A DNA stretch of 35,993 nucleotides from a virus, in IMG/VR virus record IMGVR_UViG_3300034106_000235, positions 1 through 35,993 of that record; one strand, given 5' to 3'. This document shows, in pieces, positions 14,779 through 21,498 of the stretch. The notes beneath the pieces were generated by a model that was given only the letters and a program-made list of their open reading frames with translations, ran no database searches and was not told the DNA's origin. Every line of letters starts with the position of its first letter. Within the stretch, counting starts at the first letter, position 1. Made by a program: the position numbers and the translations under genes.

Positions 14779-15257
14779 TTCTCGTCCTCCATCTCGCCTT
14801 CGCTCATGTCTTCGCCTTCGTCCTTGGCTTCGCCAGTATTAGGACCGCCAACGACCCAAGCATCACAGGTTCTGGACGCTGCGCACTTGAAGTCGAATAT
14901 CTCGCAATATCCAAGGTCTGCGAGTTTGATAGTTCCCCACGGGTCTGCTTCGTTTCCGATGCCCTGTGCAATGCACTCTTTGATGCTGTCGGAGACATTA
15001 AACGCTGCACAGTTTCCGCAAAGGGATTGCTTGGCATCGTCCACAGTCACATCCCATGCGTCTGCCTTCTTTGCCCAGAATGGCGTGTTAGGTAGTGCTG
15101 GGTTCTCAGGACCGTACTTCGCAGCCGTGATCGCCTTGGCGCGGTTCTTCAGATTAAGGGTGATGTCTTGCGTGGGGAGTGGACACTCGCTGGTGTCGCT
15201 GTCAGACATCATCTGATCCATTGCGCCTTGCAAGCTCTTGGGGTATGAGGTAGCCAT
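14775..15257 (-). CDS. Cysteine-rich metal-binding-like phage protein
   Basis: 160 aa. Six cysteines cluster between residues 80 and 131 (Cys80, 83, 95, 118, 125, 131): QSLCGNCAAFNVSD, IKECIAQG, DLGYCEIFDFKCAASRTCDAW. This resembles phage proteins with small Fe-S or zinc modules (some are labelled HiPIP-like); I cannot tell which metal. The last 20 residues are strongly acidic (EAKDEGEDMSEGEMEDEK). The gene lies in the operon between two small basic proteins. The role is unknown: a virion, redox or assembly function is possible. Confidence 0.78.
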   Translation of the reverse strand: MATSYPKSLQGAMDQMMSDSDTSECPLPTQDITLNLKNRAKAITAAKYGPENPALPNTPFWAKKADAWDVTVDDAKQSLCGNCAAFNVSDSIKECIAQGIGNEADPWGTIKLADLGYCEIFDFKCAASRTCDAWVVGGPNTGEAKDEGEDMSEGEMEDEK

Positions 15258-15427
15258 TATTTGCCCTTCTTCATCGGCATCTTCTTGCCAGCCTCGGACA
15301 TTGCTATCGCAATGGCTTGTTTAGGGTTCTTTACAACCTTGCCAGTTCCACCGCTATGCAGTTTCCCCGACTTGTACTCGCCCATTACTTTGCTAATTTT
15401 CTTAGCAGCCTTGTCGTACTTCATCAT
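15257..15427 (-). CDS. 56-aa basic protein, DUF6496-like
   Basis: Translation MMKYDKAAKKISKVMGEYKS, then GKLHSGGTGKVVKNPKQAIA and AMSEAGKKMPMKKGK. The core GKLxSG.....V.NPKQAIAIAMSEAGK matches the DUF6496 family of small phage proteins, whose function is unknown. AGGAG lies eight bases before ATG 15427, so I chose that start over the next ATG. The stop overlaps the start of the Cys-rich gene by one base. It is the first gene after the terminase and may act as a small DNA-binding or packaging accessory, which is only a guess. Confidence 0.82.
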   Translation of the reverse strand: MMKYDKAAKKISKVMGEYKSGKLHSGGTGKVVKNPKQAIAIAMSEAGKKMPMKKGK

Positions 15428-15457
15428 GTCAATGACTCCTTGATTGGGATACCCGAA

Positions 15458-16957
15458 TTATGCAACCCTTGACAGGTTTCTTTTCAACGGTTGAGACCAC
15501 TTCTGACTCGTATTCGCACCAAACATCGAGACGGCAGCGTCGCTTGCGAAGGTCAACACAAAGCTGTCAGCCTTGTCGGGAGACTTCAAGCCACGCTTTC
15601 TAATGTCGTCCTTGCCCTCAACCTGCATCTTTCCTGAGCTGCTAAAGAAGTACCTCACAGTCGCCAGTTCAGCAACCAGCTCCTCGTCATTGGGGATACG
15701 GCAGTCACGCGCCTCGAACCACGCCTTTGCCTTGTACCAAAGCTCTGCCCGAAGATTCCTGTAAGTCGTACCCATCGCGGGAGACTCGGAGACATTGATA
15801 CCGCGAGCTGGCAACCCAAGTTCTCGCAGACGGTCAACGACACCAGCGCCAAGACCAATCGAGTCCACCATGATCTCGTGGGGTCTTTGGCTTGGCGGTA
15901 GGGCTTCCCACTCTGCGACGACAGCGCCTGTGAGTTGCATCAAGTCCAGATTCTTCCAAGTCTTTGTGGGTTCTATAAGCGCGTTGCCCTGTCTCTTTGA
16001 GAGTGCCGACCTGTCCCCACCAAAGCGTGCGACATCCAAGCCCCAGATCAGCTTGGCGTGCTGGGAGGTCTCGACATCCCTGTGCTTTGCAAGTTCTAGT
16101 AACTCCATCGGGATGATCGTGTCGTCGTCTGACCTTGGGAATTCACCTAGTACCCTTATTCGGTATGCGTTGGACTCTTCCCCGTACCTAGCCTTCATCT
16201 CTTCGACATAGGCATCGCTGACCCTTGGCGAGTCCACGCAAGAGACTTTCATCGTCACCCAATCATTTGCGAGTCGGTTCTGGGTGTCGTAGAAGAATCC
16301 GCTAGAGCGTACGGGATTGCCCAGCAGAAGGGTGACGGCATTGTGGCCAGACATCGAGCCAGCAGCAGCCTCGAAGACAGCCTCTGGGATGCCAGATGCC
16401 TCGTCAGCCACCAGCATCACATTCTCTGAGTGGACACCTTGCAGGGCTTCGGGTTGCTCTGCCCTCGATGTCCTTGCGGAGACAAAAGCCTCGGACGCTG
16501 CTTCCTTGACCTCGATCCTGTCCTGCTTGACTTCGAGCATATCCCTCAAGGTCTCTGGCAGTTCCTTCACCCAGCGCTTTAGTTCCGCAAAGAGCGCGTC
16601 GTATAGCTGGCTGGATGTGGGGGCTGTTACCACCACCTTGACGGGATACCGCAAGAGTAAGTACCAGATGATCGCCCAGCTTGCTGCTGTGGACTTGCCT
16701 ACGCCATGACCAGACCTTACCGATATTCTGCGGTTGCCCTTTGCGATGTGCATTAGGAATGTCTCTTGCCAAGTGTCGGGGTTCGCCTTTAAGACTTCCT
16801 TGACGAAGAGCACGGGGTTGTTCTTGTAGCGGATGGTGAACGCAACAAAGGGATTCTTGGAGAGTTCGTCTTGTTGTCTGTCTTGGATGCGGTCTATCTT
16901 TGCCACCACATCGGGGTGTAGTTTCTTTTTTTCTGGTGCAGTTGATTCTGTCGTCAT
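15458..16957 (-). CDS. terL: Terminase large subunit (ATPase/nuclease)
   Basis: 499 aa. The N-terminal ATPase has Walker A SGHGVGKST (82-90), Walker B VMLVADEA (180-187) with catalytic Glu186, and coupling motif LLLGNP (210-215). The C-terminal RNase-H-like nuclease has the acidic set Asp308 (WGLDVARFGGDRSA), Asp365 (IMVDSIGLGAG) and Asp464 (SPDKADSFV). The protein pumps DNA into the procapsid and cuts concatemers. The length is normal. A 337-bp non-coding block separates it from terS, which is unusual because these genes are normally adjacent. The ribosome site is weak, so an own promoter or a processed leader in that block is possible. Confidence 0.96.
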   Translation of the reverse strand: MTTESTAPEKKKLHPDVVAKIDRIQDRQQDELSKNPFVAFTIRYKNNPVLFVKEVLKANPDTWQETFLMHIAKGNRRISVRSGHGVGKSTAASWAIIWYLLLRYPVKVVVTAPTSSQLYDALFAELKRWVKELPETLRDMLEVKQDRIEVKEAASEAFVSARTSRAEQPEALQGVHSENVMLVADEASGIPEAVFEAAAGSMSGHNAVTLLLGNPVRSSGFFYDTQNRLANDWVTMKVSCVDSPRVSDAYVEEMKARYGEESNAYRIRVLGEFPRSDDDTIIPMELLELAKHRDVETSQHAKLIWGLDVARFGGDRSALSKRQGNALIEPTKTWKNLDLMQLTGAVVAEWEALPPSQRPHEIMVDSIGLGAGVVDRLRELGLPARGINVSESPAMGTTYRNLRAELWYKAKAWFEARDCRIPNDEELVAELATVRYFFSSSGKMQVEGKDDIRKRGLKSPDKADSFVLTFASDAAVSMFGANTSQKWSQPLKRNLSRVA

Positions 16958-16992
16958 GTCAGGATTGTGCCTTGATTTTTTTTATTTTTTTA

Positions 16993-17031
16993 GGGGAGAG
17001 TGGGGGTGTGGGGAGGGGTAGTGGGGGGGGG
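16993..17031 (+). other. G-quadruplex-type G-tract cluster
   Basis: Five runs of four or more G on the plus strand (16993-16996, 17002-17006, 17010-17013, 17015-17018 and nine G at 17023-17031) separated by 1-5 bases. This meets the usual four-tract quadruplex rule with short loops. A further run of eight G lies at 17089-17096. The cluster is in the non-coding block just before terL; the late transcript carries the C-rich strand. It could stall polymerases or act in packaging or replication. Confidence 0.75.
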
Positions 17032-17129
17032 TGTTAAGTCGATAACTGTCGGGGTGCAGTTTCAGCCCGCCCCGTCGCGCAGATCGAAGGGGGGGGTAAA
17101 CCCGAATCAGTCAGGCAGAATCGGTTAGT

Positions 17130-17141
17130 GAGTGACCACTC
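17130..17141. promoter_or_regulatory. Short perfect palindrome GAGTGACCACTC
   Basis: Five-base arms around AC, with partly matching flanks (TAG before, CTA after). It lies in the terS-terL non-coding block. It may be a protein-binding site, for example for terminase or a regulator; no direct evidence beyond symmetry. Confidence 0.35.
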
Positions 17142-17193
17142 TCCTAGCAGAGCGCATGAAACCTACACATTCGCATATCGTCGTATCTGTCTG

Positions 17194-17219
17194 CTTTACA
17201 CTATGTTCATTATGTAAAG
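17194..17219. promoter_or_regulatory. 26-bp operator-like dyad CTTTACA...TGTAAAG
   Basis: Perfect 7-base arms (CTTTACA at 17194-17200, TGTAAAG at 17213-17219) plus an inner ATG/CAT pair, giving an almost continuous 26-bp palindrome with two mismatched dinucleotides. It lies 12 bases before the first DnaA box in an AT-rich stretch. Its size and symmetry fit a dimeric repressor or initiator site. Confidence 0.5.
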
Positions 17220-17230
17220 TTATTTTGCTG

Positions 17231-17327
17231 TTATCCACAGGTTTGTAAGCATAAATGTGGATAACTCTGCCAGTTTCCACGCAACTGTGGATAACTAGGA
17301 TAACTTTGCGCTGTTTTCTGTGGATAT
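17231..17327. promoter_or_regulatory. Cluster of DnaA boxes, candidate replication origin
   Basis: Three perfect DnaA boxes: TTATCCACA at 17231-17239 and its reverse complement TGTGGATAA at 17256-17264 and 17286-17294. A one-mismatch copy, TGTGGATAT, lies at 17319-17327 inside the end of terS. The sequence just before the first box is AT-rich and carries a strong dyad. The 9-mer is expected less than once by chance in the whole window, so three in 64 bases is significant. As the phage has no DNA polymerase gene, recruitment of host DnaA and its replisome is a natural reading. An alternative is DnaA-controlled transcription. Confidence 0.7.
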
Positions 17328-17735
17328 GTCCTCGACCACCTCAATGCGTCGCAATGCGTCCAACCTCATGCCAGACAGGTTCACTTGCACGCTAGGCATC
17401 TTATTCTGGGCATATGAGGCAGGATTCCAGCGCTCTGCTACCCATTGCCTCGTCTGGACGCGCAGACGCGCCTTCTGCACCTCTTCCACATCGGTTTCGT
17501 CAGCGATCAGGATGCTCTCTGCGACCATGTCATCTGCTGCCTTCGCGCGCGCACGCGAGGCAAGACCTTCATTATCGGGTGAATTCAGCCATTCTTCAAG
17601 TGCAACACGCCCAACACCAAGCGCGTAACAGATGCGAGCAATCGGTTGTCCAGCCTCAAGCATCGAGACGATATGTTCGCGTGGCATCAAGTCAAGCGTT
17701 GCCATGTCTGCTTTTCGTTTTGGTCTTCCAGCCAT
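17295..17735 (-). CDS. terS: Terminase small subunit
   Basis: 146 aa. The basic N-terminus (MAGRPKRKADMATLDLMPRE) is followed by a helix-turn-helix (VSMLEAGQPIARICYALGVG, then VALEEWLNS). Next comes the conserved helical hairpin AKAADDMVAESILIADE...VQKARLRVQTRQWVAERWNP typical of phage terminase small subunits, then a short C-terminal beta part (VQVNLSGMRLDALRRIEVVE). It recognises the packaging site and feeds DNA to TerL. It is the first gene of the late block. The stop region overlaps the DnaA-box cluster: the third box ends one base before the stop codon. Confidence 0.87.
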   Translation of the reverse strand: MAGRPKRKADMATLDLMPREHIVSMLEAGQPIARICYALGVGRVALEEWLNSPDNEGLASRARAKAADDMVAESILIADETDVEEVQKARLRVQTRQWVAERWNPASYAQNKMPSVQVNLSGMRLDALRRIEVVEDISTENSAKLS

Positions 17736-17792
17736 TTAAAAGCCCTCCAAGCGATCAAAACCACTTACCCACCACAAAGTATCAACTCGCAT

Positions 17793-18482
17793 CTAAATCT
17801 CCTCCAAAGCCCTGTTAGCCGTATTTTTGCGCATCTTGCTGGTATCGAACACCTTTGGCAACGACGAAGCCTCCAGCTCGTCCGACTTGACATCATCAAA
17901 GCCTGTCGCACCGCCAAATGGAAACTCCTTCGCATCCTTGTCCAGTCTGACCATCGCAGCACACGGCATCAGCGCTTTAATTTTCATCGTGTCCTTGATG
18001 ACTGGCGAGTCCATGATCAACTCTAGTTCCTCCATCGTCCAGATGTGACGATTGGCAACATCGGGTCTGAACTGCTGATACAGCGTCGCGTCGTGATGTG
18101 TACCAACGACCACCATCACCGACCCGTCTTGCATCTCATGTTCGACTGCAACTATCGCTGGCATCTCAGGCACACCGTTCTCGACCGCCCACGCTTCCAA
18201 CGCTGCATAAGCCTTAACCATGCCATTGACCGCACGATCCAACTTCATCTCGTCCCTTGACTTCGACGCATCGAACACTCTCTCTGCTTGTGTCCAGAAC
18301 TTAATCCGAAACTCTGAGTCCACCAACTCGATCAACCTGTTGATACCCCAACGCTTTTCGTGCTCCCTCTTCACCACAGACAGCTCAACTAACCTCGAAT
18401 TCATAAATACCTCAAAAGTATTCATAGGGAAATCTGGTTGTTTTAGACCACCAACAACTTTCTTCAAACTCTTCTTAACCAT
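17793..18482 (-). CDS. Hypothetical early protein, 229 aa
   Basis: I do not recognise this protein. The N-terminus is basic (MVKKSLKKVVGGLKQP), followed by mostly helical sequence (VELSVVKREHEKRWGINRLI, LDRAVNGMVKAYAALEAWAV). A beta-rich middle (AIVAVEHEMQDGSVMVVVG, THHDATLYQQF) and helical C-terminal sequence follow. No catalytic motif or membrane segment is evident. AGGAGAAGG before ATG 18482 is a strong ribosome site. It lies after the repeat-rich region behind the primase-helicase and before terS, so it may be the last replication-module gene. 57 non-coding bases separate it from terS. Confidence 0.78.
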   Translation of the reverse strand: MVKKSLKKVVGGLKQPDFPMNTFEVFMNSRLVELSVVKREHEKRWGINRLIELVDSEFRIKFWTQAERVFDASKSRDEMKLDRAVNGMVKAYAALEAWAVENGVPEMPAIVAVEHEMQDGSVMVVVGTHHDATLYQQFRPDVANRHIWTMEELELIMDSPVIKDTMKIKALMPCAAMVRLDKDAKEFPFGGATGFDDVKSDELEASSLPKVFDTSKMRKNTANRALEEI

Positions 18483-18529
18483 TACCTTCTCCTTTTTTTA
18501 ACTTTTCCAAATCGGACGCATTGCCACAA

Positions 18530-18573
18530 TGGACAGATGGTGTGTATACATACACACACCATCCATCTGTCCA
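18530..18573. repeat. Large imperfect dyad around TGTGTATACA
   Basis: The left arm is TGGACAGATGG (18530-18540) followed by TGTGTAT. The right arm is ATACACAC then CCATC and ATCTGTCCA (18562-18573). The right arm contains an extra ATGG and one extra TG; otherwise the arms pair well over about 18 bases. It lies in the 161-base non-coding gap between the primase-helicase gene and the 229-aa gene. It could be an RNA hairpin, a protein-binding site or part of an origin. Confidence 0.7.
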
Positions 18574-18587
18574 TCGTTTTGGCATAG

Positions 18588-18640
18588 ACAAATGGATTTT
18601 TCGTTGTCCATCGTTTGTCCTCCATTTGTCCATTTGTCCA
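18588..18640 (+). repeat. Iteron-like cluster of TTGTCC(AT) repeats
   Basis: TTGTCC occurs at 18604, 18615, 18626 and 18634 (spacings 11, 11 and 8 bases), mostly in the context TTTGTCCAT. Inverted or variant copies occur at 18588-18597 (GACAAATGGA), in the dyad arm (ATCTGTCCATC) and at 18531 (GGACAGATGG), about seven copies in 110 bases. The near-helical spacing and mixed orientation resemble initiator or regulator binding arrays. No gene explains this interval. Confidence 0.65.
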
Positions 18641-18643
18641 TCA

Positions 18644-20692
18644 TCATTTCTTGATCGATACGACCACCGAATTGGCTGTTTTTGCGTCGTCATCTTCCGC
18701 ATAAACCGCCCAGCACATATCACCATAAATTACTACTTTCTTGAAATCAACAAGGTCTGCTTTGACGCGATACCAAGCCTTATTGAAGCTCGCCAACTGC
18801 ACATCGCTGCCCATCCGAGCCTTGAATTCGTCCCTCCAAAGGTCTAGCTTTATGCACTTATTGCGTTTGTCGTCGATCACCTTCATCTCGCCAAACTTCT
18901 TAATTGAGTCGTGCAGACAGTTCAAAGCGAGTCTCTGGTTCATTCCCTTGCCTGTCTTATCTGGCGGTTTGATGGACTTTCTTTCGGTGTCCATCTCCTC
19001 GTCTGCCTCGACCGCCAGACTGGATGCACCTTCAAAGTCAATCACTCCAGACGATCCAGTCGTGACCTCGACCATCTTGAAGCCTATGCGTTGACCGTCT
19101 TCCCCGTCCTTTTGCTTGGAGATGTGGAGTATTCCCTTTGGCGGTTGAGCGCCTTCGATCCTGATAATCTCCAGCTCGGTATCTACTGCTCCAAGCAATG
19201 AAGAGTGACCCCTAAGTCCCTTGGTAGCGTCCTTACCAGCGTGATGCACCACCAAGAGAGAGCACTCATACTTGCCTTGTATAGCGCCAGCAGCCGTAAT
19301 GAATGCACCCATGTCTTCGCTTGCGTTCTCATTGCCACCGCCAAACGCTCTGGCTAAGGTATCGATGATGATCATCTCAAAGTGAATCTCATGGATTGCT
19401 TTGAGTTCGTCAATGGCTTGCACCAAGTCCTTGAGGTCTGTCTGACTGCTTCTGAGGTTGACTTGCCGTCTCAGGAAATAGACTGGTGTTCCTTCTGGCG
19501 TGCCGTGGTGAATCTTCAGCGCCTTGATCCTTGTGCCGATACCGCCATGACCTTCACCCGCGATGTACAGGACTGCACCTTGCTTGGCTATCTGGTTGCC
19601 GAGGAATGGTCTGCCTGTGGCGATGCACTCTGCAATATCGAGCGCCACAAAGGACTTGAAACTCGCTGGCGGTGCATATAAAGCGACGAAGGAGCGTTGC
19701 GGTATGACTCCTTGTACCAGCCACTCGACAGGTTCATCCTCGATGTCGTCCCACGCTTCGAGCTTGAATCCTTCGCGTTGTAGTGGTGCTTGTGGCAGCT
19801 CCAACTCTTGAATTTCTTGCGTCTCAACAGAATTATTCAATCTTGCAGGAGTCGTTACATCTAGTTCACTTACGACTGCTTGAGTGGCTTTTGTCAGGTC
19901 AACCAGCCGATCCTTGTCCCCGCCATACTTGTAAACAAACTCGTATGCGTCTTCCTTGATCTCGTCGAGTCCAAGGTCTACCACTCGGATACTTTTTGTA
20001 ACCGACTTGAGAGCTGCAACTGCCTTTCTTGCGTACTCCCAGCCCACCGTGTCGTTGTCAGGGACTATTGCGATGGTGAGTCCGACTAGGTGCTTGACTA
20101 CATCTTCGGGGAAGCTGCTTGCGCCTTGGTGCGTACAGGTTGCCACCACACCTAAAGACTTGAGAGCGTCGGCTGCCTTCTCGCCTTCGCACAAGAAGAC
20201 TGTGCGTCCTGTTTTGCGTGCAAAGTCCACCTCTGGCAAGTTGTAAGGAACAATGTTCGCACCCGTCATAGATGCGTGCCGTCTGCCGTTCTCGTCGACC
20301 CTGTACTGCTTGTATGTCTTTCCTTTGGAGTCAAAGGTCTTGTAGCGTTGTTTTATGTGCTGTACGACCCCATCCTCATCTGTATAGTGCCACTCCTGCT
20401 CTAAGACAGGTTCTTGAGGTTTCGGTAACGGCTTGATCTGGGTGAGGAAGTCAGTCGGATTGGGTAAGTCTGGCAGCAGACCATAGTCCTTGACCGCATT
20501 GAAGACCGACTCCTGAGAGCACCCACTAAAGCATTTGAAGAGTGGCTTGCCTTCGTCTGTCTCGCTGACGCAAAGACTTGGATTCCTGTCCCCGTTACCC
20601 TGCCCGTGTGAGCTTACAGGACAGCTCGCCATCCATTGCCCGTTAACCTTCTTTGCGTTGCCAAGCGCTTGCGCTATTTGTTCGGCTTGCAT
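18644..20692 (-). CDS. Bifunctional DNA primase-helicase
   Basis: 682 aa from ATG 20692 (AAGGA five bases upstream; the longer frame to 20770 lacks an RBS). An N-terminal zinc finger contains Cys24, His29, Cys54 and Cys58 (CPVSSHGQG, KCFSGCSQE). TOPRIM-type primase motifs follow: VFLCEGEKAADAL (166-178) and IVPDNDTVGWEYA (209-221). The helicase is a RepA/AAA_25-type RecA-like domain with P-loop-like YAPPASFKSFVAL (339-351), Walker B MIIIDTLARAFGGG (440-453) and VVHHAGKDATKGLRGHSSLL (481-500). The Walker A is atypical (ASFKS in place of GxGKS), as is common in this helicase class. The C-terminus is winged-helix-like. It primes and unwinds DNA at the phage fork. Confidence 0.92.
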   Translation of the reverse strand: MQAEQIAQALGNAKKVNGQWMASCPVSSHGQGNGDRNPSLCVSETDEGKPLFKCFSGCSQESVFNAVKDYGLLPDLPNPTDFLTQIKPLPKPQEPVLEQEWHYTDEDGVVQHIKQRYKTFDSKGKTYKQYRVDENGRRHASMTGANIVPYNLPEVDFARKTGRTVFLCEGEKAADALKSLGVVATCTHQGASSFPEDVVKHLVGLTIAIVPDNDTVGWEYARKAVAALKSVTKSIRVVDLGLDEIKEDAYEFVYKYGGDKDRLVDLTKATQAVVSELDVTTPARLNNSVETQEIQELELPQAPLQREGFKLEAWDDIEDEPVEWLVQGVIPQRSFVALYAPPASFKSFVALDIAECIATGRPFLGNQIAKQGAVLYIAGEGHGGIGTRIKALKIHHGTPEGTPVYFLRRQVNLRSSQTDLKDLVQAIDELKAIHEIHFEMIIIDTLARAFGGGNENASEDMGAFITAAGAIQGKYECSLLVVHHAGKDATKGLRGHSSLLGAVDTELEIIRIEGAQPPKGILHISKQKDGEDGQRIGFKMVEVTTGSSGVIDFEGASSLAVEADEEMDTERKSIKPPDKTGKGMNQRLALNCLHDSIKKFGEMKVIDDKRNKCIKLDLWRDEFKARMGSDVQLASFNKAWYRVKADLVDFKKVVIYGDMCWAVYAEDDDAKTANSVVVSIKK

Positions 20693-20790
20693 TCTTGTCC
20701 TTCTAATAGTTCTAATCTCTGTTCCAGTTCGTAGACCCGTTGAGCCAACGCAATAAGAAGCAGCATCCAAAATTCTTGTGTGTTTTCCAT
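20674..20790 (-). CDS. Short hydrophobic/coiled-coil ORF before the primase gene
   Basis: 38 aa: MENTQEFWMLLLIALAQRVY, then ELEQRLELLEGQECKPNK. A hydrophobic stretch is followed by a Leu/Glu heptad. It overlaps the primase-helicase start by 19 bases in another frame and contains that gene's ribosome site, so it could be a leader peptide that couples translation. It begins just behind the T-run of the preceding terminator and has no Shine-Dalgarno site itself, so it may be translated weakly or not at all. Confidence 0.4.
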   Translation of the reverse strand: MENTQEFWMLLLIALAQRVYELEQRLELLEGQECKPNK

Positions 20791-20795
20791 AGAGG

Positions 20796-20830
20796 AAAAA
20801 AAACGGGACTGACCTTTCAGCCAGCCCCGT
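20796..20830 (-). terminator. Rho-independent terminator after the SSB-like gene
   Basis: On the minus strand ACGGGGCTG (20830-20822) pairs with CAGTCCCGT (20811-20803) with one G-T pair and a 10-base loop, followed by eight T. It begins 13 bases after the SSB-like stop and would lower transcription into the primase-helicase gene. Confidence 0.88.
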
Positions 20831-20842
20831 TCTTCCTAAGAG

Positions 20843-21448
20843 TTAAAACATCTCGTCGTCGTCAATCGCACTAGCCATAGCAGTCTTAGGCGCTGCTTTA
20901 GGTTGCGGTGCTGGAGCTGGTGCTCCCATCGTGATCTTGCCGTCACTATCAAATGATTGCGTGCCGTCGTCCACAGCGTCCATGCCAGCAGGTCTCTCGA
21001 TCCACGACACCACATCAAAGTTAGGAATGCGTGTAGTGCCTTTGCCGATCTTTTCTAGCGTGCTTCCTTTGTACTCAATGACGGGTAACTTACCAGCATT
21101 GGCTGCTTGACCCGCCTCGATTGCTTTCCAGAGTTTCTCCAAGCCCATGTTAGGACCTGTGCCGTTAGCTGACCACTCAGCGAGTCCCATTTCTTTGTTG
21201 TAGAACTTGATGGAGAAACCACGCTTATGGTCTGGTGACGGTTGAGCACCCTTCTTTCCAAGACTTGCGTCTGGTTGCCAGTCGCGCACACCTTCTCCGA
21301 GGTGCATCCAACCAGTCTGCAACGAGTCAGTATCCACAACCATTTTCTTTGGTGTGAATTCTTCCTTGTTTGAGTTGAGCCATGCGTTAGCAGATGGCAT
21401 AAAGCGGATGTAGTTTCCACCGCCAGATGATGATGAAAGATTAAGCAT
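20843..21448 (-). CDS. Single-stranded DNA-binding-like protein
   Basis: 201 aa. Beta-rich N-terminal half (NYIRFMPSANAWLNSNKEEF, VVDTDSLQTGWMHLGEGVRDW), then HKRGFSIKFYNKEMGLAEWSANGTG, a helical part (LEKLWKAIEAGQAANAGKLP) and PNFDVVSWIERPAG. A disordered Pro/Ala linker (APAPAPQPKAAPK) leads to a very acidic tip ending DDDEMF. The acidic tip with terminal Phe imitates bacterial SSB (DDDIPF), which recruits host repair and replication partners. Related phage proteins from the same operon position are annotated as ssDNA-binding. AAAGG precedes the ATG. It is followed by a strong terminator, consistent with high expression. Confidence 0.75.
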   Translation of the reverse strand: MLNLSSSSGGGNYIRFMPSANAWLNSNKEEFTPKKMVVDTDSLQTGWMHLGEGVRDWQPDASLGKKGAQPSPDHKRGFSIKFYNKEMGLAEWSANGTGPNMGLEKLWKAIEAGQAANAGKLPVIEYKGSTLEKIGKGTTRIPNFDVVSWIERPAGMDAVDDGTQSFDSDGKITMGAPAPAPQPKAAPKTAMASAIDDDEMF

Positions 21449-21498
21449 TTGAGCCTTTCGAGTTTATGTTGCACAAGGCAACGGTTTGGGGGAATGGA

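Noticed and set aside
15795-16211. Plus-strand frames antisense to terL (also 16317-16709)
   Set aside because: No ribosome site or promoter, and complete overlap with a well-conserved gene.
18604-18639. Idea that the TTGTCC repeats are a CRISPR-like array
   Set aside because: The repeats are too short and closely spaced, with no spacers or cas genes; they look like protein-binding iterons.
18475-18726. 83-aa minus-strand frame bridging the primase-helicase gene and the next gene
   Set aside because: It starts inside the helicase gene, lacks a ribosome site, and mainly translates the TTGTCC repeats and the dyad.
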